Positions 12,533 to 23,583 of a DNA stretch of 64,000 nt are shown one piece after another. The DNA comes from Neopestalotiopsis rosae (taxonomy: Eukaryota > Ascomycota > Sordariomycetes > Amphisphaeriales > Sporocadaceae): assembly GCA_023078685.1 (NCBI GenBank), contig JALGAS010000006.1, positions 4,588,001 to 4,652,000 on the forward strand, read 5' to 3'. The position numbers and the translations under genes were made by a program. Numbering within the stretch: the stretch's first letter is position 1; each line of letters begins with the position of its first letter. A model generated the notes under the pieces. The model worked only from the letters and a program-made list of their open reading frames with translations, was not told where the DNA came from and ran no database searches.

Positions 12533-13342
12533 TTAGCTGCCACCCAGATCAGCCAATGTCCTGACGCCATTTGAAGGGCGAGCTGCTCCTGCCGCTCCCG
12601 GTCTTCCACTTCCCTGATCTCTATTGAATGTCTGGCTCTTGGGCTTGTGCACATTGAAGTCGGATTTCTCTGCTGCCTTGTACGGGTCAAACTGGAAGAG
12701 GTATTAGTAACAACGAAGATGGAGAGTAGGCAATTCGGGAACTTGCCGAAAAGAGAGAGGCAATATATAATCCAAAGAATGTCAATAACACATTAAGGAT
12801 GTTGAATGGACTGAATCCAGATGAGCCTCCGAGGGAACGCCCACCACCAAAACCACGGCTCGAGCTCGTCGCCGGTCCGCTTCCGCCGAGGGTTCTACCA
12901 GGTGTCTTGAAAGAGGCACCAGGAGCAGAAGTACCAGCTAGCTTGACGGCCTTCTCAACGGCGGCAGTCAGGGCCGGCGGGTTCGCACCCTGGATCGTCT
13001 CGATAACGGAACCGCTCTTGAAGATGAGAAACGTGGGCATGGCGCGGACGCCATGGGCAGATGCAATGCCCTGTTGGTTGTCGGTGTTGATCTTGCAAAA
13101 GGTAATCTTGCCGGGCTTGGAGAATTTGGTCGCCAGCGATTCAAAAGTTGGCGCGATCATCTTGCAGGGACCACACCAGTCGGCATAGACTACATATGTT
13201 CAGTTGTCAGTAACGTCATCGCAAGCGAGCCGAATGCGCAGATAGGATGTGCTCCGCGGTGTTGCTTACAGTCTGCGACGACAATCGTCGACGAGCCGAG
13301 AATGCGCGTCCATTCGCTCTGGGAATCAATGTTTACCGCCAT
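12533..13342 (-). CDS. Thioredoxin-like protein with C-terminal membrane segment
   Basis: Exons 13342-13270, 13189-12747 and 12691-12533 (224 aa). The first intron (80 bp) is GT-AG and restores FYADWCGPCK across the junction. The second (12692-12746) appears to be GC-AG, donor GCAAGT, and yields an in-frame tail FDPYKAAEK...ADLGGS; without it the frame runs into unlikely sequence. The thioredoxin fold covers residues 1-110 with the redox motif CGPC at 30-33 and the cis-Pro loop RAMPTF. A Gly/Ser/Arg-rich linker is followed by one hydrophobic helix (FNILNVLLTFFGLYIASLF, about 153-172) and a polar tail. The expected activity is disulfide reduction near a membrane; which membrane is unknown. It shares a 454-bp divergent promoter with the SPOUT methyltransferase gene. 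Confidence 0.82.
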
Positions 13343-13796
13343 GATCTCTGTCGATTCAGGGTCCCGAAAATAGTTGCCGCTGGAGATTTTGCCTGCCGCT
13401 TCTAGTCAGAGGGTACAGTCGATCTGATAGCCAAGGGAGTTGGTTTGAAGGTCGCTTGCTCGTCAGGGCGCTGCCTCCACGCACCGATGCTGATAAAGCG
13501 ATAAAGCTGTCCACTTCTCCACTGTGCCACAATCCCGGTCCCGCTTCGCATTAGCTAATAGCCAGCCAAGGCAGGGACCTAGATGGGGGGTTCAGTCTCT
13601 AAATCGCAGGCGGTCAGTGGTCACTTTGTGCTACTTTTGGCCGTCAGTAGCGTAGCATACACTCCGCTTAAAAACCGAGTTGCAGCAAACAGCAGCACCA
13701 AGCCAATATCGGCAAAGAAGCTTGGGGGCTTGTTACCAGAAGAAGGAAGGGCCGCCGGCGCCAGGGCCTGCAGAAAAAAAAAAGTATACTAGCAGT
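13343..13796. promoter_or_regulatory. Shared divergent promoter region
   Basis: The 454 bp between the start codons of the thioredoxin-like gene (minus) and the SPOUT methyltransferase gene (plus). It must contain both promoters and leaders. I could not assign specific factor sites; there is no obvious TATA box. Confidence 0.5.
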
Positions 13797-14995
13797 ATGG
13801 CTCTCACCAATACGTCTCTTGATCAAGAACGGCAAAAGGTGTGTTTCTCCATATTGAATTTGCCATAATACTTGCATAACAGTGGAAGCAGCTTTTCATT
13901 CTGACTGTCAGAAATTAGAAGCGCAAAATCTCGCGCGACGGCAACTTTGTCGACACCAGCAAACCCACCGCAATGTATCAACCTACAGGTGGCCGGACAT
14001 GGACTGTGTCTGTAGCTATTCCCGGCAGTATCTTGGCTACGTGAGAAACCATCATTTTCATGGCGCATTTGTATTCTACATAAGAAGAGGGCAATTTGCT
14101 GACTATGTTTTGCAGCTGTCGTCGAGATGACCAGCGCATCACCGTCATCAACCAAATCTCTCGCGCTCTGGCCATCTTTGCCGTCGATGAGGTGGTCATC
14201 TTTGACGACACGCCTCTGGACAAGCGGGTCAGGAATGTTGACCCCTCCATGTACACGGGTGACATTGATCCTTGCGGCTTCATTGAGCACCTGCTCAACT
14301 ATGTCGAAGTGCCGCCCTTTATGCGCAAGCAATTGATTCCAGTCCATCCCAATCTCAAGCAGGCTGGACTTCTCGAGAGCTTGGACATGCCGCATCACCC
14401 CCATCCCAACCATTATCTGCCCTACGGCGAGGGTATCACGACGTCAGAGGGCACAAGTGGAGGCAAGGGCACAGTCGTTGACGTTGGTGGTAACCTGAGA
14501 GTCACTATTGATGACGATATTCCGGCAAATCACCGTGTCACACTAAAGTTTGATCCCAAGGATCCAAGCCGCGCAGATGCTGTCCACCCGGCACTACCGA
14601 GGACAGAAGGAGGTCTTTACTGGGGCTATTCCATCCGGCGATGCAATACTCTGGCGTCCATCTTTGAAGAGTGTCCATATGAAGACGGTTACGATCTCAG
14701 CATTGGCACATCAGAACGTGGATCGCCCATGTCAGATACATTCGGTCCCAAGAAGAAAGAGACGCTCAAGTTCAACCATCTCATCTTGATATTTGGTGGA
14801 CCGCGCGGGCTGGAATATGCCGCTGAGAACGACCCAGCACTACAGGAGATGGGCATCATTAGAGGAAAAACAAAAGAGCTGTTCGACCACTGGGTCAATA
14901 TTCTTCCGGGGCAAGGCAGCAGAACGATTCGGACGGGTGAGGCTCTCTTTATTGGTTTGGCAGCCTTGCGGCCACTTTGGGACTCACGATTGTGA
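13797..14995 (+). CDS. SPOUT-class RNA methyltransferase (C9orf114/SPOUT1 family)
   Basis: Exons 13797-13838, 13919-14040 and 14116-14995 (347 aa); introns 80 and 75 bp. The short first exon encodes only 14 residues and is needed to supply an ATG: the second exon opens right after ...TTAG with KRKISRDG. The joined core reads TWTVSVAIPGSILAT, then INQISRALAIFAVDEVVIFDD, typical of this trefoil-knot family (yeast relatives YGR283C and YMR310C). Further motifs are LDMPHHPHPN, the insertion domain with YYWGY-like GGLYWGYSIRR, YDLSIGTSERG, and the C-terminal knot LIFGGPRGLE...NILPGQGSRTIRTGEAL, which forms the S-adenosylmethionine pocket. It probably modifies RNA in the nucleus or nucleolus; the target is not predictable. 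Confidence 0.9.
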
Positions 14996-15161
14996 TGCAC
15001 ACCACATTATGTAACTAAATCTAGAGAAGCGCAAACTGCGAAGTTACAAACTTGTTCGCGTTTGTAGAATGGGGAAAACGCCGAAACCCCTTTAGGGTCT
15101 CAACATGCAGATACCATTATGACCCCTCGTCGAATGTGCTGACCTCTCTCTTTCGATCCAA

Positions 15162-16705
15162 TCAATCATCCCAGGGCGTGTTGATATACGCGCTCCAGCC
15201 ATGCCAAACGTGGAACTTTTGCCAGTCCCACTTCATCTCCTTTCGATTCTCAAGCGGAATTGGTTCATCTTCAAGACACTTGCTCATCAACACCAGGAGC
15301 CGACGTTGACCAGGCTCTTTGCGAATCTTGTCCAAGTATTCGTTCATCCACTGTACATGAAGAGGATGGATGCTGGAATTACGATTTCTGCTGTTGCGGA
15401 CGACGACGGTGCCTAACTGGAATTTTGTGTCCTGGGCACCCATATCAACGTGGTCGTCGGGCTCGCGGGTATCAGCGCGGAAGTACCGGCTGTGTACGTT
15501 GCGTAGGAGCTGCATATCTCCAGTCTGTCTAAGCTCGCGATTGCTCCAGACGTCGCGATACTCCCAGTCCACTAGCCGTGTTAGTAGTTGTATCTCCAAA
15601 AGTTATTTCGGAGCATTCTGTATGACTGAATCCGTAATGAAAGATGCTTCGCAGCGTGTGTCTGCAAGACTATCCGGAAGAGGCGAAAAGAAAAGGAAGG
15701 GGAAAAAGAGAAAGAATACTTACGTCCCAGGACCTTGGCCCAGCCAATCTTAATCCAGGGATCACCGGTAGAGTTGACGACACAAACCTCCTCAAAAGCA
15801 GGGAGCTCTTTGACATCGTCAGGAAGGATGCGCTGGAAACGCTGGCCGTCGCCGACACAATTGACCTTAACGGCAAAAGGAAGGATGTCAGGGCGGCCTA
15901 GCAACTCGTGTCGCACGGGCTCAACAACGCAGGGGTTGGTCATCTGACCTTGCATGTAATCCATCAAGGATCTCAGGTCTCGGGCTCCGACATCCATGAG
16001 TTGGAGGAGCGAGTTGCGATTTCTGATATCACGCTTGTAGTGGTATGACCAAAGAATTGCTGGTCCAAATACGACGGAGGTATGTCCCGCAGGAGACAGT
16101 CTGGCTAGTGCCTTGTTGATGACAGGTCCGCCATTCTTGCCATCGTAGTGCTTCATTTGACTCATCGAGTTGAGCCTCAGGCCTTGGCCACAGCGGCGGT
16201 CGGGGATGGCATGGTTGATGGTGATGGCTCGAGTCTCGGTCGTGAAGGTCGGCACACGAGGCTGAAACTCGCAGTCACGAACGATAATTCTGTGCATAGT
16301 CTTCTGGAGCTCCTCATCGGTTGCTGCGCACTTCAACCAGAGGAAGCGCGGCTCCTCTTCGTCCTGCGGGAAGAAGAGAACCCGGAAGTGCTGGCCATCG
16401 GGGCGTTGGCAATCGTGGAACTCGCCAATTAGTTGCGAGCAGATGGCTCTGTGACTCTGCAGATCACTCTGAAAACATTGACCCGAGCAGTAAAGGGCAT
16501 CGCAAGTGTTGCAGTTTCGAGTGGCCACCTCGTCGCACATCAAGCAGAGCTTCTTGGCCTCCGGGTCCTCGCGTTCCATGCTGCGATAGAGGGTCCAGTG
16601 ATTCATAGAGAAGGTATCGCTGTGCCAGGGGTTGGGAATATTATCAGTCTGACGCTGACCAGAATCGATGACATTGTTACCACCGGGAACACGGATGATG
16701 TCCAT
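15162..16705 (-). CDS. MYND zinc-finger protein
   Basis: Exons 16705-15724 and 15571-15162 (463 aa). The 152-bp intron has donor GTAAGT, a perfect TACTAAC branch site and acceptor CTAG, and joins ...KVLG to LDWEYRDVW. A MYND finger lies at about residues 54-89: CLMCDEVATRNCNTC then YCSGQCFQSDLQSHRAIC, giving the seven Cys and one His expected. The remainder is a conserved fungal region without a SET domain, so this is not an obvious lysine methyltransferase. MYND fingers mediate protein contacts; the function here is unknown. It is convergent with the SPOUT gene, 166 bp apart. Confidence 0.82.
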
Positions 16706-16796
16706 GTTTGTTCGAGTGTATGGAATGTACTCTGGGGTGGATGTTGATGATGTTGATCATTGAAGAGAGCTTCAAAGTTTGGGGCAGGTATGCTTT

Positions 16797-17245
16797 ATAG
16801 CTTTGAATAGTTACAAGAAAAAGTTGGCACTAGATTGTAGGCAGGAGCTGCGGGCAAATGCAAAGGGAAAGATGCGGAACCCCTAGGAAGACGAGGCCTC
16901 ATTGCGTTTGGAATTGTGCACTACAATACATCGTCGTCTGCTTCTGGAGTCCACATCTGGGCGACGAAGGACTGAAGTCGACGGTAATTTCCATGTGGAT
17001 ATCAGGGGGCGTTCGTGGTAACCCTCGTCGTCGTCTGAATTATAAAACAAGAGCTTCATACTTGATAGCAGCTAAGCTTTGTAGCTCTGAATAGACACAT
17101 GAAAAGAAAGAAGCGGAAATACCGAGAAGATTATGCTTGGTGTTGTATTCTGGGAGTACGACCCATCATCGCCTGCTTTTGAACGTCAGATCGAGACGTC
17201 CGGATCAAGACGACTGAAGACTGAAGTCGACGACGGTATGTCACG
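16797..17245. repeat. Diverged direct duplication of about 250-280 bp
   Basis: Several landmarks recur in the same order. TAGCTTTGAATAG at 16798 matches TAGCTCTGAATAG near 17081. AAGATGCGGAA matches AAGAAGCGGAA. CATCGTCGTCTGCTTCTG (near 16929) matches CATCATCGCCTGCTTTTG (near 17163). GACTGAAGTCGACGG at 16970 matches GACTGAAGTCGACGACGG at 17219. The offset drifts from about 283 to 250 bp because of small indels. Both copies are non-coding. Confidence 0.6.
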
Positions 17246-17249
17246 AGTG

Positions 17250-17490
17250 CAAGTTGCCAGGGTGGTGCGCAACAGCGTGAATAGGCGAGAACCAATGAAG
17301 GGATGTTCCAGGTAACCGCGCAGGAACGCCGATGCGCAAGAAATACGAAAAACGGTTCGGGTAAGTACACAAGCACGTGAATGCGCAAGAACCCTACAAA
17401 GATAAGTTCAAGGTAACCGCGCAAGAACGTGGATAAGCAAGAGCCGCAAAAAGGAGGGTTCAAGGTAGCCGCGCCAAGACGTTGCTTCAA
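17250..17490. repeat. Degenerate minisatellite, unit about 52 bp, 4-5 copies
   Basis: The clearest copies start at 17309, 17409 and 17461 with CAAGGTAACCGCGCAAGAAC or close variants, each followed by an A/G-rich half containing GCAAGA. A weaker copy lies between (17356-17407, GAATGCGCAAGAACC) and another before them (17250-17307). Unit lengths read by eye are 51-58 bp. No frame through it looks coding. Confidence 0.6.
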
Positions 17491-18554
17491 TCGTCGTCTC
17501 ATTACTTCGAGAAATAAGCCCTTGTTCAGACTGAATCTTTGGGTTGCATAAGTGAGTGACTATATAGGCCAAAATACACTGCTCGTTTATTTCGTCCCAT
17601 ATTGTATGACCTTCTCAGTATGGAGTTTTTGCAATATTACAGACATCGGATGAACACGGCTGTTTATGTTCATATATAATATTTCCACGATCACAGTATA
17701 AATAAGCACTCTTTGTGCTCCATACTTCCGGAGCTTTGACGTCATTATTGCTACTCAATGGCAAATTCATGCTTGCTCACTTCAAGGTGATTCTTATGTT
17801 GAGACTGTCGAGAATGAAATGCTACGATAACTTCTAACGCCACTAGATGAGATCATGTGGACAAAGAACAGGCAGTAGGTGATTGAATGCGCCAAGGACA
17901 CATATTGTTTCCGTACGACGTTCAGTCATGGTCGCATGATGGTCGCAAAATGGCCAAGATAAATCGAAAAGTGACAAAGTTCAAAAACTCGGTCTGAGCC
18001 CCAGAGCATCATGGCTTTGATAGAATGGATTCCTGCGACAACGGTGTTTGACGCGACGCATGTCGACAAAACATGCTTCGGAGACATCTTTGACAATTCA
18101 TCCAATAGATATAGTTGGATTGTGAAAGTCAATAATTTGGGTGATTGCATAGAACATGGTGATTGGTTGATTATGTTTGAAGTCTTGACTGCATGGAAGC
18201 ATGATCCAGAATAGTGGTGAGCACACGTGCTCGCTGAGCAGCCGTTATACTAATAGAAGATCTCCATTTCGTTTCTGCAGGGCGCTTAGTCTATTGTATA
18301 ACACGACTCAAGCACGTGTACACCGCGATTGGCGGGGAAGTTCGCACCGGACCCAATTAATTGGTCAAAGTCGTCATATCCTGGGCAGCTTTTATGACCC
18401 CTGTTCGGGTTCGCGGGTTGCTCCTGTTCAGCATTCAAAACCAACATCATCGAACGTTTTCTTGACATTCATTCTCGCTTTTCTTCGGTATCAATTGATC
18501 GTTCTAGCTCACACTCATTTGCACAGTCTTGAGTCTATTTTTCAATTGAACAAA

Positions 18555-19493
18555 ATGTGGTCGCGATTTCTGGGTGCTTGTGCCGTAGCAGCACCGCTGG
18601 CAGCGGCACAATCAGACATACCCATCTCGGGATCTCTACAAAAGATCTTGGACGGGGCTGACTCCAACCCGGCATACAAGTATCCGACCCAACTGACCCA
18701 GGGCATCATCCCCAAGCCCGTCCACAGCCACAATGACTACTGGCGGCCAGTGCCCTTTTACAGCGCCCTCGCCATTGGCGCCGTGAGCACCGAGGCCGAT
18801 GTCTGGCTGTACAATGAGACGCTCTACGTGGGACACGAGCAGAGCGCGCTGAGCGAGGAGCGGACTCTGGACTCTCTGTATATCCAGCCGATCCTGAGCG
18901 TGCTGCGTGCCGAGAATCCCGAGAGCGCCTTTGTTAGCGGACCCACCAAGAACGGCGTCTTTGACACCTCCTCGGGCCAGACCCTCTACTTCTTCATCGA
19001 TCTCAAGACCGATGGCCCGACCACCTGGCCCTATGTCATTGAGGCCCTGGCACCGCTCCGCGACGCCGGCTATTTGACCACGTACAATGGCTCGGCTGTC
19101 GTCAGCGGCCCCGTGACCGTTATTGGCACAGGCAACACCCCGCTGGACCTTGTTCAGGGCGTCGAGCCCCGAGATTACTTCTACGACGGCCCGTTGCCAA
19201 CTCTGGCCACCAACAACATCACCAAGGAGGTCTCGCCAATTGCCAGCACTGACTTTGCCGTGCAGTTTGGCGAGGTGCGTAACCAGGAATTCAACAGCAC
19301 CCAGCTAGAACTGCTTGATGCCCAGGTTGCGGCAGCGCACGCCAAGGGAATTGCTGTGAGATACTGGGACCTGCCGGGTTTCCCCGTGGGCACACGTAAC
19401 GCCGTGTGGAGAACCTTGTGGAATGCCGGAGTCGATCTGATCAATGTGGATGACCTCGAGGCTGTCGCCAACTTCTGGGAGGGCTCGGGATAA
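18555..19493 (+). CDS. Secreted AIM6-like PLC/GDPD-superfamily phosphodiesterase
   Basis: Single exon, 312 aa. The frame is open further upstream, but the ATG at 18555 is chosen because it begins a clean signal peptide (residues 1-19, LGACAVAAPLAAAQS). The mature protein resembles yeast AIM6 and the PI-PLC-like TIM-barrel phosphodiesterases: VHSHNDYW near residue 57 supplies the first catalytic His and the metal-binding Asn/Asp, EADVWL follows, then GHEQ, FFIDLKTDG, and near the end AVRYWDLPG and DLINVDDLE. It is expected to act outside the cell or in the secretory path; the substrate (a phosphodiester lipid or glycerophosphodiester) is not established for this subfamily. Strong GC-rich codon preference supports real coding. 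Confidence 0.85.
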   Translation: MWSRFLGACAVAAPLAAAQSDIPISGSLQKILDGADSNPAYKYPTQLTQGIIPKPVHSHNDYWRPVPFYSALAIGAVSTEADVWLYNETLYVGHEQSALSEERTLDSLYIQPILSVLRAENPESAFVSGPTKNGVFDTSSGQTLYFFIDLKTDGPTTWPYVIEALAPLRDAGYLTTYNGSAVVSGPVTVIGTGNTPLDLVQGVEPRDYFYDGPLPTLATNNITKEVSPIASTDFAVQFGEVRNQEFNSTQLELLDAQVAAAHAKGIAVRYWDLPGFPVGTRNAVWRTLWNAGVDLINVDDLEAVANFWEGSG

Positions 19494-19882
19494 GCATCTT
19501 TGGAAAGGAAATCATATGATTTGTGGTAAACATAATCGCCGATCGCTAATAATGGTTTTCATGCGGTATGATAGAATGCGCTCCAAGATGTCGCTGGTTG
19601 CTGTATTTATTGCCGAGTCATCGAATGAAGACTCGGACGCTAGAATATAATCATAAACTTGTCAAGGCTACTCTAGATCAGTTATGTTTGAGCGTGATCA
19701 TTATTGACACGGGCACATGTTCCCTTGGATCTGACGGTGGATTGCGCAATCTCTATTACATTATATTATGATAATAGTCTAGAAGCCAGATACAACTACT
19801 GATACGTATGCATTTTGTTCCACAAGACACCGACACCCGGCTTCCTCCTAACCATCGACCAAATATGGTATCAATACCATAA
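19494..19882. other. Intergenic, between convergent genes
   Basis: Contains the 3' ends of the AIM6-like gene and of the AltA1-like gene. It is AT-rich, and I see no gene or repeat. Confidence 0.6.
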
Positions 19883-20405
19883 TTACTCAGCGTCCGGCAG
19901 GCTATCGATGGTGATGTTGACGGGAGTGACGACTTGACCGCAAGCCAGAGAGTTGCCACCACCAGCGTGGCAGTAGGTGGGAATAACGCCTGCACCGTAG
20001 TATCCCACACTATACATGAAGAAAATGTTAGCAAGCATAATCTTTCCCATGACTACAAATGACCGCTTTGATGGAAACTTACGCAACGCCCAAGGCGTGG
20101 TAGAGACGCAGGGTGAACTCTCCAGTCGATTCACTCTCTTCCCACAGGGCAAAGCTGTAGGGAGAGTCGCCGCAGGAGATGACCTCGGAGGGGATTCCAG
20201 TCTGCGCCGAACAGGCGAGATCCGTTGCGTTCTCACCGGTCAGCAAGAAAGAGACGCCATCCACGGTAGCATCAGTTGTGCCATTTGCGATAGCCTTGTG
20301 AACATAGAAATCGGTGATGGAGATATCCTCAGTGTAGTCGCGGCGGACGGGCGAGGCTGCCGCGACGGTGCCAAGGGCGAGAGTGACTGCTGTAGCAAAG
20401 CGCAT
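19883..20405 (-). CDS. Small secreted AltA1-like (Alt a 1 family) protein
   Basis: Exons 20405-20083 and 20009-19883 (149 aa); the 73-bp intron is phase 2 and rejoins HALGVAVGYYG. A signal peptide (residues 1-18, FATAVTLALGTVAAASP) leads to a possible dibasic cut at RR. The mature protein is small, acidic and has four cysteines (LAC, VISC, TYC, LAC), matching the two-disulfide beta-barrel of the fungus-specific Alt a 1 allergen family. ISITDFYVHK, VSFLLTGENA and FALWEES correspond to conserved strands. Members are secreted, spore- or plant-associated proteins that can bind plant defence proteins. An effector-like role here is inference. Assignment rests on layout and short motifs, so it is moderate. 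Confidence 0.7.
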
Positions 20406-22480
20406 GGTGATTGATGTGACTAAAGGACTTGTTGTGACTGTCTTGTGTGCTTGTCGCGATGAAGTCAGGAAGCGAACGAGGCAGTTTTAAAGGTACCCAA
20501 TAACTAACAAATCCCCGCCACTTCATGCAATGATAGTGCTATCTATTGGACGTCATAGTGGCCAAGACAGCACGGGTCGTGATGCTGTCCAAAGGGAAGG
20601 TGAATGCAACTAGGGCCCACCACCAGTGTTACTTGTGGGGGAGATCACCATGGTCAGGGGGGTCGAATACGAGAATTCTCCCTTCGCTTGCAGCCTCCAA
20701 TTGCATGGCACGGCCCTTTGCTGCACAACAGAGCAACAACTTCGCAGACGATGGCTTCAAACACGAGATTTATAAACAAGAATAACTGAACACCGCGACA
20801 GTCGAAATGCACAATGTGAACATGGCGGTAGGAACCTGGAAATATTGAACAAGATTACATTTGCACTAGGTTAGGTATCACCATTACGGAAACCTCCGAT
20901 CATGGGTGGTGACCGGCTGCGGGGCGCCAACCCAGGGCCCAAAATTCAGCACGCATGGAAGTCTTTATAGTAGTTCCAGGTATGCCACGGCGCGTGCTAT
21001 AGGTCGTCTAATTGTCACAGCTCCAATAATGAAGGTGATGCCAAATTGACACTTTCTTACCGACTACCGAAGAAGTCAGACTTTTGCCTTGATAGAACGA
21101 CCGATGACGGCATTCGTGCCCTAGCTAGCGAGTGGTTAAAGTGCTAAGAATGGACCTGGCTAGAGGGACAATTAGCATGAGGGCTCTGGCCGGTCTCTCA
21201 CGTCATGCTGTCTATAGTTCACAGCATACTGAACTGTACGTAGAGAAGAAGATAGTCAATTCTGCAATGCAAGGACTCGGTGCGAGTGTTTCTGCTCGAT
21301 ATCGGATGGTTGTCTTGCTTCAGAAGAAGCACGAAGTGGTCACGATCGGTTCTGGCCTAACCAGAAGCCCTCCACATTACACATTTCGCCGTCGCTTGTA
21401 TTTCGGGGGATTTGATTTCCGCGTCAGTATCATTGCCGCGAAGACGAACGGACAGTCAATCAACGAGAACAAGACACAGTCTACGAGTTCCCATTTTTCC
21501 TCACCTCGACGCCGCAAAATTGCCAGCGATTTATTGTATACGAAGGATTCCCGAGTACGATGCGACCCGAACATTCGTAAGTTTTCCGGGGCACGGATTG
21601 GTCTTTGGCGGCGAGCTGCTAACCGCCAAGTAAAATACTACCTACCCTGCCATCCTTGCCTGACTTTCATTCTGGAATCAGCCCCACTGGCTTCGAGTAT
21701 GAGATTCATGGATTGTATTTTCATAAGGCGGGTCTAGCATAGAAGCACCGGCGGTGACTAAGTGCTTATTGAGGATCGATTTGTTTCTCAAGCACGCTCT
21801 TCCCCTTCTTCAACGGAACTACTTGCTCCGTGGAAGTCAGCGTCAGCGTCAGCGTTTGGCGATTCGAGCGCTTGGAAATATGCCGTCTTGAATGTCGATC
21901 ATGGTCAGCAGCGCGTAGAAGTTTGCAACTGTAGTTGTCGAGAATGAAGAAGGGCCAGGTCACCTGGGTTAAGTACATTCGCCTTGCATGCTGCTGTCGC
22001 CCAGGTGGAGGGTCAACATGACAAGACCTCTCGCTTGTTATTAGCGCCGGGAGTGCGCATCGTCCTATAGTGCATGCGAGTATGTACCGGATTTCCGGAA
22101 ATCTGGGGTATTTTGAACTTCGGATTTGCTCCGACTCTGAGCCACCAATCACTCTGCGCTTAAGGCGTCTGTACATTATTACGTAGAAAAGTGGCCCAGG
22201 ATTATGCGATGGATTATAGATGATTTTTTCCCCTTTTGAGTTGACGAAACGACGCTACACAAGGTGTGCGGAGGTCCAATACCTGTACTAGCAGGGCCAC
22301 GTCGCGGCTTGATGAAGACGGAGGGCCAGCCTGAGTGGAAGTAGGAACAATGACAAGATACATCAAATGTAACGTTGATATTTAAATATATTCAGATGTA
22401 TTCGAGATCACCGAGGATGTCTGACAAAATCGCAAAACCAAGCAGCATTCATTCTTTTTCATCTGGCATCACAAGACATC
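20406..22480. other. Gene-poor divergent intergenic region
   Basis: About 2.1 kb between the AltA1-like gene (minus) and GH62 gene (plus). The longest frame (21132-21737 plus, 201 aa) has random-looking composition, no signal peptide and no domain. A GAGTGGTTAA element near 21130 resembles a tRNA D-arm but lacks a matching T-arm. I see no gene. Confidence 0.5.
22378..22390 (+). promoter_or_regulatory. Possible TATA element of the GH62 gene
   Basis: ATATTTAAATATA lies about 90 bp upstream of the GH62 start codon in otherwise mixed sequence. Its position fits a core promoter with a short leader; no transcript data support it. Confidence 0.35.
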
Positions 22481-23583
22481 ATGTTGCCAACAAAACTCCT
22501 TCTAGCGGCAGCACCATTGGTTTGGTCATGGCCGGCAAGCCGCACGACTGCTGCCAGGGCCTTGCAAGCTCGGGCGTCTCTTCCAAGTACTTTCTCTTGG
22601 AGTTCATCTGATGCCTTGATCGGCCCCAAGGATGATTCTCGCGCCCTTGCTGCCATCAAGGACCCGTCTATTGTCTATTATAATGACGCTTATCATGTCT
22701 TTGCAAGCACTATCTCCGAGTCAGCCGGGTATAACCTCGTTTATTTCACCTTCGGCGATTTTGCAGAGGCCAATAATGCCGAGTTTCACTATCTCGACGA
22801 GACTTCCATTGGAACCGGGTATCGTGCCGCTCCTCAGGTCTTTTACATGGAGTCCCAGTCGCTCTGGTATCTCGTCTTCCAAAATGGCAATGCAGCCTAT
22901 TCCACCAACTCGGATATCACCGATCCTACTGGATGGAGCGACGTCAAGACATTCTACTCCAGTGTTCCCAGTATTGTGACTGAGAACATGGGCAGCGGTG
23001 CTTGGTTGGTAAGTGACACCAACAGACGTATTTATTGAATAATGTGTTGACAAATTTGTAGGACTTTTGGACAATCTGCGACTCTTCCAACTGTTACCTG
23101 TACTCATCAGACGATAATGGTCACTTGTATCGCTCTTCCACGTCCGCCAGCAGCTTCCCTAGCGGCTTCGGTGACCCGGAAATTGCCCTTGAGGACGAAT
23201 CCAATATTTATGCCTTGTTTGAGGCGTCCAACGTTTACAATGTTGGCGACGAGTACCTACTTCTAGTTGAGGCCATTGGCAGCGATGGGTATCGCTACTT
23301 CCGGTCTTGGACATCTTCCTCGTTGGACGGCACTTGGACTGCTCTGGCTGACTCGGAGTCAAACCCTTTTGCGCGCTCGACAAACGTCGAGTTCACCGGA
23401 ACGGCTTGGACCAAGAGCATCAGCCACGGCGAAGTCATACGGAGCAACGTTGATCAGACCATGACAATTGACCCCTGTACTATGGAATATCTCTATCAAG
23501 GCCTCGACCCGAGTGCGAGCGGAGACTACAATGCACTGCCCTGGAAGCTTGGTCTTCTTACCTTAACCGACTCGTCATGTTAG
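22481..23583 (+). CDS. GH62 alpha-L-arabinofuranosidase, secreted
   Basis: Exons 22481-23008 and 23062-23583 (349 aa); the 53-bp phase-0 intron joins GSGAWL to DFWTICDSS. The enzyme removes arabinofuranose side chains from arabinoxylan. A signal peptide covers about residues 1-18, followed by a short arginine-containing propeptide-like stretch. The five-bladed beta-propeller carries family motifs: [19 protein letters not shown] with likely catalytic-base Asp61, [25 protein letters not shown], and LFEASNVY with probable general-acid Glu230. It ends in [10 protein letters not shown] and a terminal Cys. No carbohydrate-binding module is attached. It lies upstream of a GH10 xylanase in the same orientation, a functional pairing for arabinoxylan. 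Confidence 0.93.

Larger units (their letters stand above)
16706..18554. other. Repeat-bearing intergenic region
   Basis: Lies between the divergent starts of the MYND gene and the AIM6-like gene. No coding region is supported. The left part carries a decayed duplication and a degenerate minisatellite (listed separately). The right part (about 17.6-18.5 kb) is AT-richer and holds the leader of the AIM6-like gene. Confidence 0.6.

Noticed and set aside
18201..18554. 118-residue N-terminal extension of the AIM6-like protein
   Set aside because: The in-frame ATG at 18555 begins a clean signal peptide; the upstream part is promoter and leader-like and contains no conserved sequence.
21125..21220. 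tRNA-like GAGTGGTTAA segment
   Set aside because: No T-arm or B box at the right distance and no acceptor stem.
21132..21737. 201-aa plus-strand frame
   Set aside because: No signal peptide, no domain, random-looking residue mix and no splice partners.
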